A DNA stretch of 64,000 nucleotides, taken from GCA-002733465 sp039969155 (GTDB lineage Bacteria; Pseudomonadota; Gammaproteobacteria; Enterobacterales; Kangiellaceae). Every line of letters starts with the position of its first letter. Position 1 is the stretch's first letter. The position numbers and the translations under genes are program-made. Positions 44,667 through 53,384 of this stretch are shown piece by piece. The DNA lies in contig JBDVOJ010000105.1 in the NCBI GenBank assembly GCA_039969155.1, forward strand, positions 53,784-117,783. The letters are read 5' to 3'. The notes under the pieces are model-generated. The model was given only the letters and a program-made list of their open reading frames with translations, was not told the DNA's origin and did no database searches.

Positions 44667-44689
44667 ACTGAAATAAGGAGACATAACCG

Positions 44690-44869
44690 ATGAAAAACGC
44701 TACAAAACTAATTATCTTAAACGCTATTTTTTTCGCATGTGCGATGTTAATCGCTGCTTATTTTTCTAGCAGCAAAGAGCAAGGCTTATTGATCAACAAT
44801 TTTTTGATTGCTCTCTGGTTTGCTTGCAATTCTTACCTTAGTAAAGGCAACACTAAAAAATCCTGTTAA
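44690..44869 (+). CDS. Small membrane protein
   Basis: 59 residues, MKNATKLIILNAIFF start, ribosome site AAGGAG ten bases upstream. Two hydrophobic segments (5-24 and 33-50) and a basic tail. It follows the XRE gene by 23 bases and is likely in the same unit. No family recognised. Confidence 0.6.
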   Translation: MKNATKLIILNAIFFACAMLIAAYFSSSKEQGLLINNFLIALWFACNSYLSKGNTKKSC

Positions 44870-44916
44870 GAATAAGGAACCATTGTGGTTAAAAACATAA
44901 AAGAGCGACTAATAAA

Positions 44917-45111
44917 ATGGCGATAATAGTACTAGTTTTTTCGATTTCCTTGTCACTTCTCGATAAGAGTGGGATAACCTCCTTCAACTTGGCAAGTGAG
45001 ACTGAGTTTAATTCAACCTCATCATGGGTTGTAATCGCTACGATATCAATTATCAGCGTTTTGTTATTTAAATTGATTGCTGCGCTTGGGTCTTATCTCA
45101 AGCGTCTTTAG
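44917..45111 (+). CDS. Small membrane protein
   Basis: 64 residues with hydrophobic segments at 2-15 and 37-58 and a basic end (LGSYLKRL). Ribosome site is weak. It lies 47 bases after the previous small gene and may close the unit. Could be spurious, but hydrophobic pattern and placement support it. Confidence 0.45.
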   Translation: MAIIVLVFSISLSLLDKSGITSFNLASETEFNSTSSWVVIATISIISVLLFKLIAALGSYLKRL

Positions 45112-45275
45112 CTGAATAAGCTCTAAGTAGCCCGCTTTCGATAGAATACTCCTCCATATTGCCTCTCTTTAGTTCTGTGAACTAGTACCAAAAATTACTC
45201 AGTAGTCTTCAGTTTTCATTCATCTAGTTCGACATAAACTGTACCTAACATGTCAACATATGTAGGAGAACTACC

Positions 45276-45959
45276 ATGACTAAGTTAATATTTTCGGGAC
45301 TATTAATGCTGACTTCAGTGTCACTTGCTAATTTAAGTCAAGCAGCCGAACGGTTTGAAAAACAGTCAGAACCACAAGCCAAAGCTTCGCAACAAGATGC
45401 GAAAATGCGAAGAGAAAAGCGTGAGTTAACCGGAATCAATAAAGCCGATTATCGTCTAGCTAAAGCAGATGAAAAACGTAAAGAAAGAAAACATGAAAGA
45501 CGAACTGAGCGTCGTGAAAAAGCCAAAGAACGACGTCAATCAAGAAGAGAAGATCGTCGCGAAACTCGCAGGGAGAATCGTCATGAGCGCCGTCACGAAC
45601 GTCGAGAAGAGAAAAAGCATCGTCGCTATGCTAATCGTCGACATGACCATCATGGACATGCAAATCATCGAAAGCATTATCGTTCACATAAGCACCATTC
45701 TCATGGACGTAAGTGGCATCGAGGGCACGGTCATTATCATTACCACGGACGACATGTAGCGAGTCATTCAGATTACTATGGAACGTTTTATGGATACTAC
45801 GATGTATATGGTGACTATCATGCCTATGACTATGGGTATTATGACCGACGTGGACGTTATCACCCGCATTATCATAGTCGGCATTGTGGGCATATTGAGA
45901 CGCCGTTATTAGGGGCGGTTGTAGCTGGGATTTTGATTTCTAGTGTGTTTGATCACTAA
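45276..45959 (+). CDS. Exported Arg/His/Tyr-rich protein
   Basis: 227 residues. Signal peptide 1-23 (ends LSQAAE), so periplasmic or surface. Residues about 40-120 are a dense Arg/Lys/Glu region in RRE/ERR repeats, probably one long charged helix. Residues 120-165 are His-rich (HDHHGHANHRKHYRSHKHH), fitting metal binding. Residues 165-205 are Tyr/Gly/Asp-rich (DYYGTFYGYYDVYGDYHAYD). A short hydrophobic tail, LLGAVVAGILISSVF, ends it. Its own terminator follows. No family function can be stated; metal storage or envelope attachment are guesses. Confidence 0.7.
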   Translation: MTKLIFSGLLMLTSVSLANLSQAAERFEKQSEPQAKASQQDAKMRREKRELTGINKADYRLAKADEKRKERKHERRTERREKAKERRQSRREDRRETRRENRHERRHERREEKKHRRYANRRHDHHGHANHRKHYRSHKHHSHGRKWHRGHGHYHYHGRHVASHSDYYGTFYGYYDVYGDYHAYDYGYYDRRGRYHPHYHSRHCGHIETPLLGAVVAGILISSVFDH

Positions 45960-45972
45960 AAGAGCAAGTTAA

Positions 45973-46000
45973 AAAAAGAGCCTCAAAAGGCTCTTTTTTT
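45973..46000 (+). terminator. Terminator of the Arg/His-rich protein gene
   Basis: AGAGCC/GGCTCT stem extended by A/T pairs, loop TCAAAA, then a T-run, 14 bases after the stop. Confidence 0.92.
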
Positions 46001-46047
46001 GTGTGTAGATAATTATTCTTACTTCAATCAAGAGAAAATTTTTAGGG

Positions 46048-46494
46048 GCGGTTTCGCAGCGCTACAGCTTACCTGCGATTTACTTTTTTCAATAGCTAAA
46101 AAAGTAAACAAAAAAGCCAATTGCTTGGCCAGCAGGGCACCGATATTATAGATTTTCGTTTAATTACGATCTCATGAAACGCCCAACATAGAGGATATTC
46201 CGAAGCCGTTTTCGTTCATACGAGGTACGCATCAACGAGGTACTAGATTTGGCTTCCGCTAATCAATTCTTGTGCTCTTTTTTAATTCTAAAGCAGGATA
46301 GGATTTAAACAATTGAGTAATTTCTAACAGAACAACGGCTAAAAGACAAACGGATGGTGGGCGATACTCATAAAAGCACGACTAAATTGAGAGTTTGATT
46401 TCGGTGTCCAGCTGACCAAGCGTTAAGCTTTTTTGGTTACTTTTGGAGCTTTCCAAAAGTAGCTCGCAGGTAAGCTTCAGCGCTGCGAAACCGC
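46048..46494. mobile_element. About 447-base non-coding element with 95-base terminal inverted repeats
   Basis: The left end (46048-46145) and the reverse complement of the right end (46401-46494) align along about 95 bases. Shared words include GCGGTTTCGCAGCGCT, AGCTTACCTGCGA, TACTTTT, AGCT, AAAAGTAA, CAAAAAAGC, GCTTGG and CACCGA. Each end also contains its own short hairpin (TACTTTTGGA...TCCAAAAGTA on the right). The central 250 bases hold no open frame. This occupies most of the 576-base gap before fdsA. MITE-like element or two inverted copies of an intergenic repeat. Confidence 0.75.
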
Positions 46495-46535
46495 TTTTGA
46501 CTCTAAATTAGGTATTCGAAAAACAAAAGAATGCG

Positions 46536-49271
46536 TTAAACCCTTTTGACATCCACCGCCACAACTTTATACTCCGGACACATCGTCTCGGTATCACAAA
46601 CATCCCCAGTCAACCGATTCACCATTAATTCCGGAAAATGAAAAGTAGTAAATAAAACCCCCGGCTTAACTTTTTCACTTAACTCCGCGAGCATTTCTAT
46701 TTCACCACGATGGCTTTGTAGTTTGACTTGATCGTGATTATTTATATTTTTTTGTTCAGCATCTTTGGGGTTAATTAGTAAGATATCCTTATCAACTAAT
46801 TCGCCATTGCCGGTGCGTCGTGTCATGGTGGCAGCGTTGTAATGTTCTAGTATTCGGCTAGTGGTCAAAATAAATGGAAATGCATGGCTATTGTCTAACA
46901 TCTCCTGAGTTTCTTGCCATGGGTAATAATGAAACTTGCCTTTACCCCGTCTAAATTCTGTGGTGTGCAAAATATCCGTTCCAAGGCCATCATCTAATAC
47001 TGGCCATTGTTTTCCTTGTTGTCCCAGTTCGTCCCACTTAACTCCGGCAAAAAACGGTACTATTTGAGAGATTTCTTTGAGTAATTCATCAGGTTCTGCG
47101 CTTTGTGGTTTACCGCTCATTCGTTCGATCATATCTGCCAAAATTTGGCCATCAGTTTTACAACCTTGCAGTGGTTTAACGGCGGCATTTACGGCTTGAA
47201 TTCTTCTTTCACCGTTAGTAAAGGTGCCTGACTTTTCTAAGAATGAAGAACCGGGCAAAACGATGTCAGCGAGCTTTGCAGTTTCTGACATAAATATTTC
47301 TTGGACAATCAAAAAATCCAAATTTTCCAGCGCTTTTAATACATGTTGTTGGTTGGGATCGGTTTGCGCAATGTCTTCACCTAAAACCCATAGCGCTTTG
47401 AGGCTGCCGTCAATTGCTGCATTAAACATTTGCGGAATTTTTAGTCCATCGGTGGTTGGCATTGCGACACCGTAATGCACTTCATATTTCTTTTGATTCT
47501 CAGCAATATCTACCGGTAAATAACCAGCACCTTGATGTGGTTGGCAACCCATGTCGGCTGCACCTTGCACATTGTTTTGGCCTCGAAGCGGGTTAACACC
47601 AACGCCCGCTCGTCCGATATTACCGGTCATCATCGCGAGGTTGGCAATATTCATTACGGTACGGCTACCTTGTGAATGTTCGGTCACACCTAAGCCATGA
47701 AAGCTCATAGCGCGGTCGGCCTTGGCATAGGCTATTGCTGCTTGCTTAACGAGGTCTTGCTCAACACCAGTAATCGCTTCAAGCTGATTGATATCTAAAT
47801 CTAAAATGCTTTGCTTAAACCCATTCCAATCTTCACACCGTTGTTCAACGAATTCTTGGTCGACTAATCCCGCTTCTATGATGAAATAACTCATCATATT
47901 CAGCAAAGCAACATTGGTTCCAGGGCGAAGTTGCAGATGATAAGTCGCAAAGCGAGCCACTTCAGTACGTACCGGGTCAATGACGATGGAAGGCAAGCCT
48001 TTCATCAGTTTTTGTTTAATTTTTGCGCCGGTAACGGGATGGGCGGATGTTGGATTCGCCCCTATCACCATAATAAAACCCGTATGCTCTATATCTTTTA
48101 TGGAGTTGGTGGCAGCCCCTGTTCCGAATGATTGTTGCATTCCGTAGGCCGTGGGAGAATGACAAACCCGTGCACAACAATCGATATTGTTGGTGTTGAT
48201 CACGGCTCGCAATAGTTTTTGCATTAAGTAGTTTTCTTCATTGGTACAACGCGCTGAAGAAATTCCCGCGATACTGTCACCGCCATAGCTTTGTTTTAGT
48301 TGAGTCAGTTTGGATTCAATTAAGGAGTAGGCTTCTTCCCAACTCGCTTCAACAAATTCGCCATTTTTCTTAATCAAAGGTGAGGTTAGCCTATCTGGGT
48401 GATTATAAAACCGCCACGCATAACGGCCTTTTAAACAAGTATGGCCTTGATTGACTTCGGCATCGTTTGGCGCTCGAATGGAAAGCACTTCATTATTTTT
48501 AACCGAGACTTCTAAATTACAACCGACACCACAGTAGGAACAAATGGTTCTAATTTTTTCTTCGGCCTGCACTGATTTGCTTTCAAACACATCGCTTATG
48601 GCAGAAGTTGGGCAAGTTTGCGCACAAGCCCCACAGGAAACACACGCAGATTCGTCAAACGATAAGTTGCCACCTTTGATAATCTTGCTGGCAAAACCGC
48701 GTCCTTCAATTCCTAAAACAAATTCACCTTGTATTTCATCACAAGCTCTTACGCATCGATAACAATTAATGCATTTCGATAGGTCGCTGCGCATGTAGGG
48801 ATGTGAAGTATCTTTTTCATAGTGGCCATGATTGGCGGCGTTTTTATAGCGAACATTTCTGATCCCAACATCAGCCGCAACATCTTGTAATTCACAGTTA
48901 CCGTTGACTTCACAAGTGAGACAATCCAGTGGATGATCGGTAAGCACTAATTCGACAATGTTTTTGCGTAATTTCTGAATGGAAGGCGAGTCAGTGTGAA
49001 TGTGCATACCTTCTGAAATGGGAGTGTGGCAAGACGCCATGACTTTAGTTGGACCATCAGCTTTTAATGCCACATCGACCGAACAAACTCGACAAGCACC
49101 AAAAGCTTCTAGTCGCGAGTCATCGCACAAAGTCGGAATGGAGAATTGGTTACGCGTAGCAAATTGTAAAATCGATTCGCCGGATTCAATTTGATAGGGC
49201 TGGCCATTGATAAAGGCAACGGTATCAACTTTATCTTTAGGGCAGTCGTCTTTAGGATCGTCTCTGCTCAT
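46536..49271 (-). CDS. fdsA: NAD-linked formate dehydrogenase, alpha (catalytic) subunit
   Basis: Oxidises formate to CO2 at a molybdenum or tungsten bis-MGD centre. 911 residues: N-terminal [2Fe-2S] domain (CDDSRLEAFGACRVC), NuoG-like Cys/His segment, two [4Fe-4S] clusters (CINCYRCVRAC and CVSCGACAQTC), then a further [4Fe-4S] (CSYCGVGCNL) and the molybdopterin fold. The active-site metal ligand is Cys in ARVCHSPTAYG, not selenocysteine. It is 2 bases after fdsB. Electrons go through FdsB to NAD+. Confidence 0.96.
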   Translation of the reverse strand: MSRDDPKDDCPKDKVDTVAFINGQPYQIESGESILQFATRNQFSIPTLCDDSRLEAFGACRVCSVDVALKADGPTKVMASCHTPISEGMHIHTDSPSIQKLRKNIVELVLTDHPLDCLTCEVNGNCELQDVAADVGIRNVRYKNAANHGHYEKDTSHPYMRSDLSKCINCYRCVRACDEIQGEFVLGIEGRGFASKIIKGGNLSFDESACVSCGACAQTCPTSAISDVFESKSVQAEEKIRTICSYCGVGCNLEVSVKNNEVLSIRAPNDAEVNQGHTCLKGRYAWRFYNHPDRLTSPLIKKNGEFVEASWEEAYSLIESKLTQLKQSYGGDSIAGISSARCTNEENYLMQKLLRAVINTNNIDCCARVCHSPTAYGMQQSFGTGAATNSIKDIEHTGFIMVIGANPTSAHPVTGAKIKQKLMKGLPSIVIDPVRTEVARFATYHLQLRPGTNVALLNMMSYFIIEAGLVDQEFVEQRCEDWNGFKQSILDLDINQLEAITGVEQDLVKQAAIAYAKADRAMSFHGLGVTEHSQGSRTVMNIANLAMMTGNIGRAGVGVNPLRGQNNVQGAADMGCQPHQGAGYLPVDIAENQKKYEVHYGVAMPTTDGLKIPQMFNAAIDGSLKALWVLGEDIAQTDPNQQHVLKALENLDFLIVQEIFMSETAKLADIVLPGSSFLEKSGTFTNGERRIQAVNAAVKPLQGCKTDGQILADMIERMSGKPQSAEPDELLKEISQIVPFFAGVKWDELGQQGKQWPVLDDGLGTDILHTTEFRRGKGKFHYYPWQETQEMLDNSHAFPFILTTSRILEHYNAATMTRRTGNGELVDKDILLINPKDAEQKNINNHDQVKLQSHRGEIEMLAELSEKVKPGVLFTTFHFPELMVNRLTGDVCDTETMCPEYKVVAVDVKRV

Positions 49272-49273
49272 TT

Positions 49274-50935
49274 CTAAACCTCCGCCACAGAAATTTTCTG
49301 TAAGGACTTAGTATCAAATAAGTGCTGCATCTCTGGCATAAAATATTGCAGCGCATTTTTAACCGGTAGTGGAACGCCACCACCTAAAGCACACAATGAA
49401 CCTTGCTCCATGGTTTGCAACAAGTCTTCGACCAGTTCCTTATCTAAAAGGTTTTCACCCTTTATCGCTTGAGCAAACATTTCTTTTCCTCTGACTGAGC
49501 CGATTCGGCAAGGAAAGCATTTTCCACAAGATTCAACTTCAGTAAATTCGAATAAGTGTTCTATATACTCGGCAATACTTTGTGATTCCGGAATACCAAT
49601 AATACTGCCGTGGCCTAACAAAAATCCATGTTCTGCGAAAGATTCGAAATCGACGGTAAGTTGATCAAATTTTTCCACGGGAACCAACCCACCTAATGGA
49701 CCACCAATATGCAATGCTTTAATGGGTTTAACAAAGCCGCCGGCTTGCTCAATCACTGACGCGAGTGTTTCACCCATGGCGATTTCATAAATGCCGGGTC
49801 GTTTAAAACAGCTATCAAGAGACAGTAATTTAGAGCCTGTGGAACGACCATTGCCTAAGTTAGCATATTGCCCAGCTGAATTTTCTAAAATCCAATGAAT
49901 GGCCGCAAAGGTTTCGACGTTATTTAAAATAGTTGGTTTGCCAAATAGCCCTTTAACGGTCGGAAAAGGAGGGCGCACCGAAACCATTGGTCGTTGTCCT
50001 TCAATCGATCGAAGCAATGCTGTTTCTTCACCGCAAATATAGGCACCCGCACCACGCACAATTTTAAATTGAAAACTGAAGTTTAATTCTTTAAGTATCT
50101 CGAGGCTTTCAAATTCTTCAATGGCCGATTGAATTTGTGAGACTGAGTCAGGGTATTCGTCGCGAATGTAGAGAACGCCCCATTGTGCGCCAGCTAGATA
50201 ACCCGCAACTAACATTCCAAACAACACGGCATGTGGCCGTTCTTCTAGCAGGTAACGATCGCTAAAGGCTCCGGGGTCGCCTTCATCTGCATTACAAACA
50301 ATGTATTTCTCTTCAGACTTTTCGTTGGCACAAGATTGCCACTTAAACCCAGTAGGAAAACCAGCACCACCTCGTCCTCTTAGCCCCGAGTCAACAACTT
50401 GTTGGAGTAATTGCGAGCGGTCAAATTGCTTGGCTAATTGATTAATCAACTGGTAATACTGATCAACGTCCTCAATCAGTTCGGTTAACAATGGTTTTTC
50501 TAGCCGACATTCAACATGGTAACTTTCGTTAGAGTCGCTTTGTTGGTTAATGATTTCCGCTAGATTATTAATATCACTGCCAGAATAGTTTTCGCCAGCT
50601 AACTGAAAAGAGCTATTCTCATGACATCGCCCCAAACAAGTGACATGGCCTAATTCGTCGTCTTGGAAATGTTGTTTGAGTTGTTGTTTAACGGAATCTT
50701 GAGTTCCGGCACATAAGCAAGAGGAGCCGTTACAAACATAAGCTTTTTTATTGGCGTTGTCGCCTTGGATAAAGTCGTAAGCGGTCGAAGCGCCATAAAT
50801 ATTGGCTTCTCCTACTTTGTAGTCTTTGGCAATATCCTTTAAACGAATGGGATCGCCTTTGGCTTTGACGATTTGTTCAAACAGGTTTTCTTCGAGTCCC
50901 TTACGCGCGGATAATTGTGTGAGATTTTCGGACAT
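49274..50935 (-). CDS. fdsB: Formate dehydrogenase beta subunit (NuoE-NuoF-like fusion)
   Basis: 553 residues. Residues 1-150 are a NuoE-like thioredoxin fold with [2Fe-2S] ligands in CNGSSCLC and CLGRC. The NuoF-like part follows, with RGRGGAGFPTG and the FMN/NADH region NADEGDPGAFSDR, CGEETALLRS and a C-terminal [4Fe-4S] site CGKCFPCRIG. It passes electrons from FdsA to NAD+. The fusion replaces the separate gamma subunit (FdsG) of other operons; no fdsG or fdsD is seen. Confidence 0.95.
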   Translation of the reverse strand: MSENLTQLSARKGLEENLFEQIVKAKGDPIRLKDIAKDYKVGEANIYGASTAYDFIQGDNANKKAYVCNGSSCLCAGTQDSVKQQLKQHFQDDELGHVTCLGRCHENSSFQLAGENYSGSDINNLAEIINQQSDSNESYHVECRLEKPLLTELIEDVDQYYQLINQLAKQFDRSQLLQQVVDSGLRGRGGAGFPTGFKWQSCANEKSEEKYIVCNADEGDPGAFSDRYLLEERPHAVLFGMLVAGYLAGAQWGVLYIRDEYPDSVSQIQSAIEEFESLEILKELNFSFQFKIVRGAGAYICGEETALLRSIEGQRPMVSVRPPFPTVKGLFGKPTILNNVETFAAIHWILENSAGQYANLGNGRSTGSKLLSLDSCFKRPGIYEIAMGETLASVIEQAGGFVKPIKALHIGGPLGGLVPVEKFDQLTVDFESFAEHGFLLGHGSIIGIPESQSIAEYIEHLFEFTEVESCGKCFPCRIGSVRGKEMFAQAIKGENLLDKELVEDLLQTMEQGSLCALGGGVPLPVKNALQYFMPEMQHLFDTKSLQKISVAEV

Positions 50936-50989
50936 CTTCTTTCCTACATAAAAACGTATCAGAAAACAGCAAGTGATAATAATTTCGAT

Positions 50990-51844
50990 TTAGCGATTTG
51001 AGGGTTTTATCGCAAGCTGATCTGCATGAGCCGTATACAAGTTAAAACGTTCATCTTTGGCGAAGCCTACTAATACTATATCAAATTGATTAGCTACTTG
51101 TATCGCCAAATTGCTAGGCGCCCCCAAAGCAATGATGGTTGAAAAACCGGCAGTAACGGCCTTTTGTACCAGTTCGAAGCCAATCCTGCCTGATAGCACC
51201 AAGATCCCAGCCTGTTCGAGCTTGTTTGTAATTAGTTCGTGGCCAATTAGCTTATCTAATGCGTTGTGCCTGCCTACATCTTCAAAGAATGGCGAATTCG
51301 CTAGGTCTAGTTTTCCTTGTTTTTCGTAAATCAGCCCTGCGGCATGAACTCCACCGGTTTCGGAGAATAGTGGTTGTTTTGCAAGTAACGCTTTAAGCGT
51401 TTTGACTAGTTCGCTGTCCAGCAACTGTTTTACCGGTTTGTGATCTTTTCGAGCCTTAAGTTCCAATGCCGCTAAGCTGGTTTTTCCGCATAATCCACAG
51501 CCAGAATAGCTGGCATGGCGGCGAACGTTAGCGGCAAGATCCAATTTAAGCTGTTCGCTTAGTTTTGCTGTGATCAGGTTCGCTTCTGGGCGGTGATCGT
51601 CATTCGAAATAGCGAGATCCATTATCTGATCGGCATCTGTGATAACGCCTTCGGTAAACAGTAAACCGTATACTAATTGCTTATCATCTCTTGGAGTTCG
51701 CATGGTGAGACTAAACACTTCACTATGATCGCCTTGAGAGAGACTTATCTGTAAAGGTTCCTCAACCGCAATAATATCCTCAGATAGTTCTGAGGAGTCC
51801 GGTTTAACTAAGAACCGATTGATTCTAATTTTATTCGCAAGCAT
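50990..51844 (-). CDS. fdhD: Formate dehydrogenase accessory sulfurtransferase FdhD
   Basis: Delivers sulfur from a cysteine desulfurase to the bis-MGD cofactor of formate dehydrogenase, needed for activity. 284 residues. The sulfur-carrying Cys pair is in SGCGLCGKTSL (the CxxC loop). Also present are the start region RTPRDDKQLVYGLLFTEGVI and the fold-end FFEDVGRHNALDKLIG. It is first in fdhD-fdsB-fdsA, 54 bases before fdsB. Confidence 0.96.
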   Translation of the reverse strand: MLANKIRINRFLVKPDSSELSEDIIAVEEPLQISLSQGDHSEVFSLTMRTPRDDKQLVYGLLFTEGVITDADQIMDLAISNDDHRPEANLITAKLSEQLKLDLAANVRRHASYSGCGLCGKTSLAALELKARKDHKPVKQLLDSELVKTLKALLAKQPLFSETGGVHAAGLIYEKQGKLDLANSPFFEDVGRHNALDKLIGHELITNKLEQAGILVLSGRIGFELVQKAVTAGFSTIIALGAPSNLAIQVANQFDIVLVGFAKDERFNLYTAHADQLAIKPSNR

Positions 51845-52065
51845 ATACTTCGCTCATACTAAGTCGGCTATTCTTCTGTGTTAATAATACGCTAGTTTTC
51901 AACCAAGGGTGATTTTTGAATCATAAAATCCTCCTAGTATATCGCTGGTCGGAGAAGGGGGGCTTTGATATCTCAAATAAAACTGCTCAATAAAGAACTT
52001 TGGCTAGTTGTCAGACTCTAACCAATTTAAGTCATTTAAAGCCAACGATTCGAGGATTTAAGACA

Positions 52066-52425
52066 ATGAAATTAAAATGGATCATGTTAGCCATGTTTTA
52101 CATTCCAAGTTCAGTTTTAGTAGCACAACCATTATCATCTACTGAACAGCAAAAAATCGATTTTCTCAAGTCTGAATTAGTTAATTCAAATTGTCTGTTT
52201 GAGCGCAATGGCAAGCAATATAACGCTAAAAAGGCACTTAAGCATATTAATCGAAAACATAGCCACTTTGAGGATGATATCGATAGTGTCAGTAAGTTCA
52301 TCGAGTTAACAGCTACCCAAAGTAGTATGAGCGGAAAGCCCTATTTTATAATCTGTGGTGATAGCAAAGTTGAATCTGCGCTGTGGCTTAAAGCAAGACT
52401 GAGTCAAACTCAAACCAACAAATAA
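52066..52425 (+). CDS. YfeK/DUF5329-like secreted protein
   Basis: 119 residues from the Met of MKLKWIMLAMF, which gives a signal peptide (cleaves after SSVLVA). The mature domain has the conserved two-Cys pattern: NSNCLFERNGKQYNAKKALKHI and SGKPYFIICGD, similar to E. coli YfeK. The helix LKHINRKHSHFEDDID fits too. Periplasmic; function unknown. An upstream extension to 52000 lacks signal character and is rejected. Confidence 0.7.
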   Translation: MKLKWIMLAMFYIPSSVLVAQPLSSTEQQKIDFLKSELVNSNCLFERNGKQYNAKKALKHINRKHSHFEDDIDSVSKFIELTATQSSMSGKPYFIICGDSKVESALWLKARLSQTQTNK

Positions 52426-52490
52426 CTACGAACTTCCAAGAAACTGCTACACTAAATAGTTATAGATTCACCCGTTTCTTTGGAGCTGAT

Positions 52491-52829
52491 ATGAGTGGTT
52501 CACTCAATTTATCTGATCATCAAAAGCTATCTATCACTTACCGAGTTGAGCCTGGTTGTTTAGGGCCTGATGGGGTCAACGTGGCTGATGAGTTTTGCGC
52601 TGTTGCTCAACAAGAATTTAAGTCTCTTGATGCAGACTGTGTCATTTGGAATATTGTTGCGAGGCATGATAAATCGCTTCCGGAAATGCAATTTCATGTA
52701 CTGGGGAAAATGCTGACCGAAGCGCAAGCCAGCAAATACTTAGCTGGATTCGAAAAAGATCTTGATGAACTAGAAGGGCATTTGAGTGATAAGTTGGCGA
52801 CCCTAATCGATAACTTTATGGGGCATTAA
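52491..52829 (+). CDS. Conserved-looking cytoplasmic protein, unknown
   Basis: 112 residues, soluble, mildly acidic, with a predicted beta segment (LSITYRVEPGCLGPDG), a helix (VNVADEFCAVAQQEF) and a C-terminal long helix (EAQASKYLAGFEKDLDELEG). No signal or membrane part. I do not recognise a family. It follows the YfeK-like gene after 65 bases. Confidence 0.6.
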   Translation: MSGSLNLSDHQKLSITYRVEPGCLGPDGVNVADEFCAVAQQEFKSLDADCVIWNIVARHDKSLPEMQFHVLGKMLTEAQASKYLAGFEKDLDELEGHLSDKLATLIDNFMGH

Positions 52830-52929
52830 CCTTTCACCAAGTCCTTCTTCGTTACCCTTTCCTATGTTTTCTCCAGGCGGATTTGACAGTCCCTGCAGTA
52901 AAGTTGTATTTTTACGAGTGGATTTTACG

Positions 52930-52969
52930 CAAGTTTGTCTATAACAATACAAGTTCGTCTATAACAATA
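52930..52969 (+). repeat. Two tandem 20-base repeats
   Basis: CAAGTTTGTCTATAACAATA followed directly by CAAGTTCGTCTATAACAATA, one difference. Each has TATAAC, a -10-like word, so the duplication may double a promoter. It lies 17 bases before the ATG of the next gene, whose ribosome site GGAGGG is between. Confidence 0.85.
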
Positions 52970-52985
52970 AAAACTGGAGGGAACG

Positions 52986-53354
52986 ATGGATAGAAAATAT
53001 ATAATGACTAGTTTGGGCTATGGGATCGTTGGACTGGTACTAGGGATTTACATGGCGGCATCTAAAAATCATGGTCATATGGTCACTCATGCGCATATTA
53101 TGTTGGTCGGCTTTGTGGTCTCTTTTATTTATGCTCTTTGTTTTAAGCTTTGGCTTAATAATTCAGAATCAAAACTAGCAAAAGCGCAGTATTACTTACA
53201 TCAAGTTGGTTCATTAGGATTAGTGATTGGACTATACCTAATGTATGGAAACTATATTTCACTAGAAACACTTGATCCAATATTAGCCATTTCTTCTATT
53301 GCGGTTTTAATCAGCATGATTTTGATGAAAGTGTTGTTTATCAAAGCTAAATAA
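52986..53354 (+). CDS. Four-helix membrane protein, oxidase-like His motif
   Basis: 122 residues with about four hydrophobic segments (10-25, 35-55, 72-88, 100-118). The stretch NHGHMVTHAHIMLVGFVVSF has a HxH.... pattern like that of haem-copper oxidase-related membrane proteins, but the protein is far too short to be a full subunit. Haem binding is possible, not shown. Ribosome site GGAGGG is strong. The gene stands alone, convergent with the aminotransferase gene. Confidence 0.6.
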   Translation: MDRKYIMTSLGYGIVGLVLGIYMAASKNHGHMVTHAHIMLVGFVVSFIYALCFKLWLNNSESKLAKAQYYLHQVGSLGLVIGLYLMYGNYISLETLDPILAISSIAVLISMILMKVLFIKAK

Positions 53355-53384
53355 ACTGATTGGGCTGTAGTTAGATTGTCACTT

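Noticed and set aside
46536..49271. Selenocysteine-containing formate dehydrogenase
   Set aside because: The active-site codon reads Cys in ARVCHSP and the frame has no internal TGA.
51965..51982. FNR/ANR box in the fdhD upstream region
   Set aside because: The palindrome TTTGATATCTCAAA only loosely resembles TTGAT-N4-ATCAA and is far from the fdhD start.
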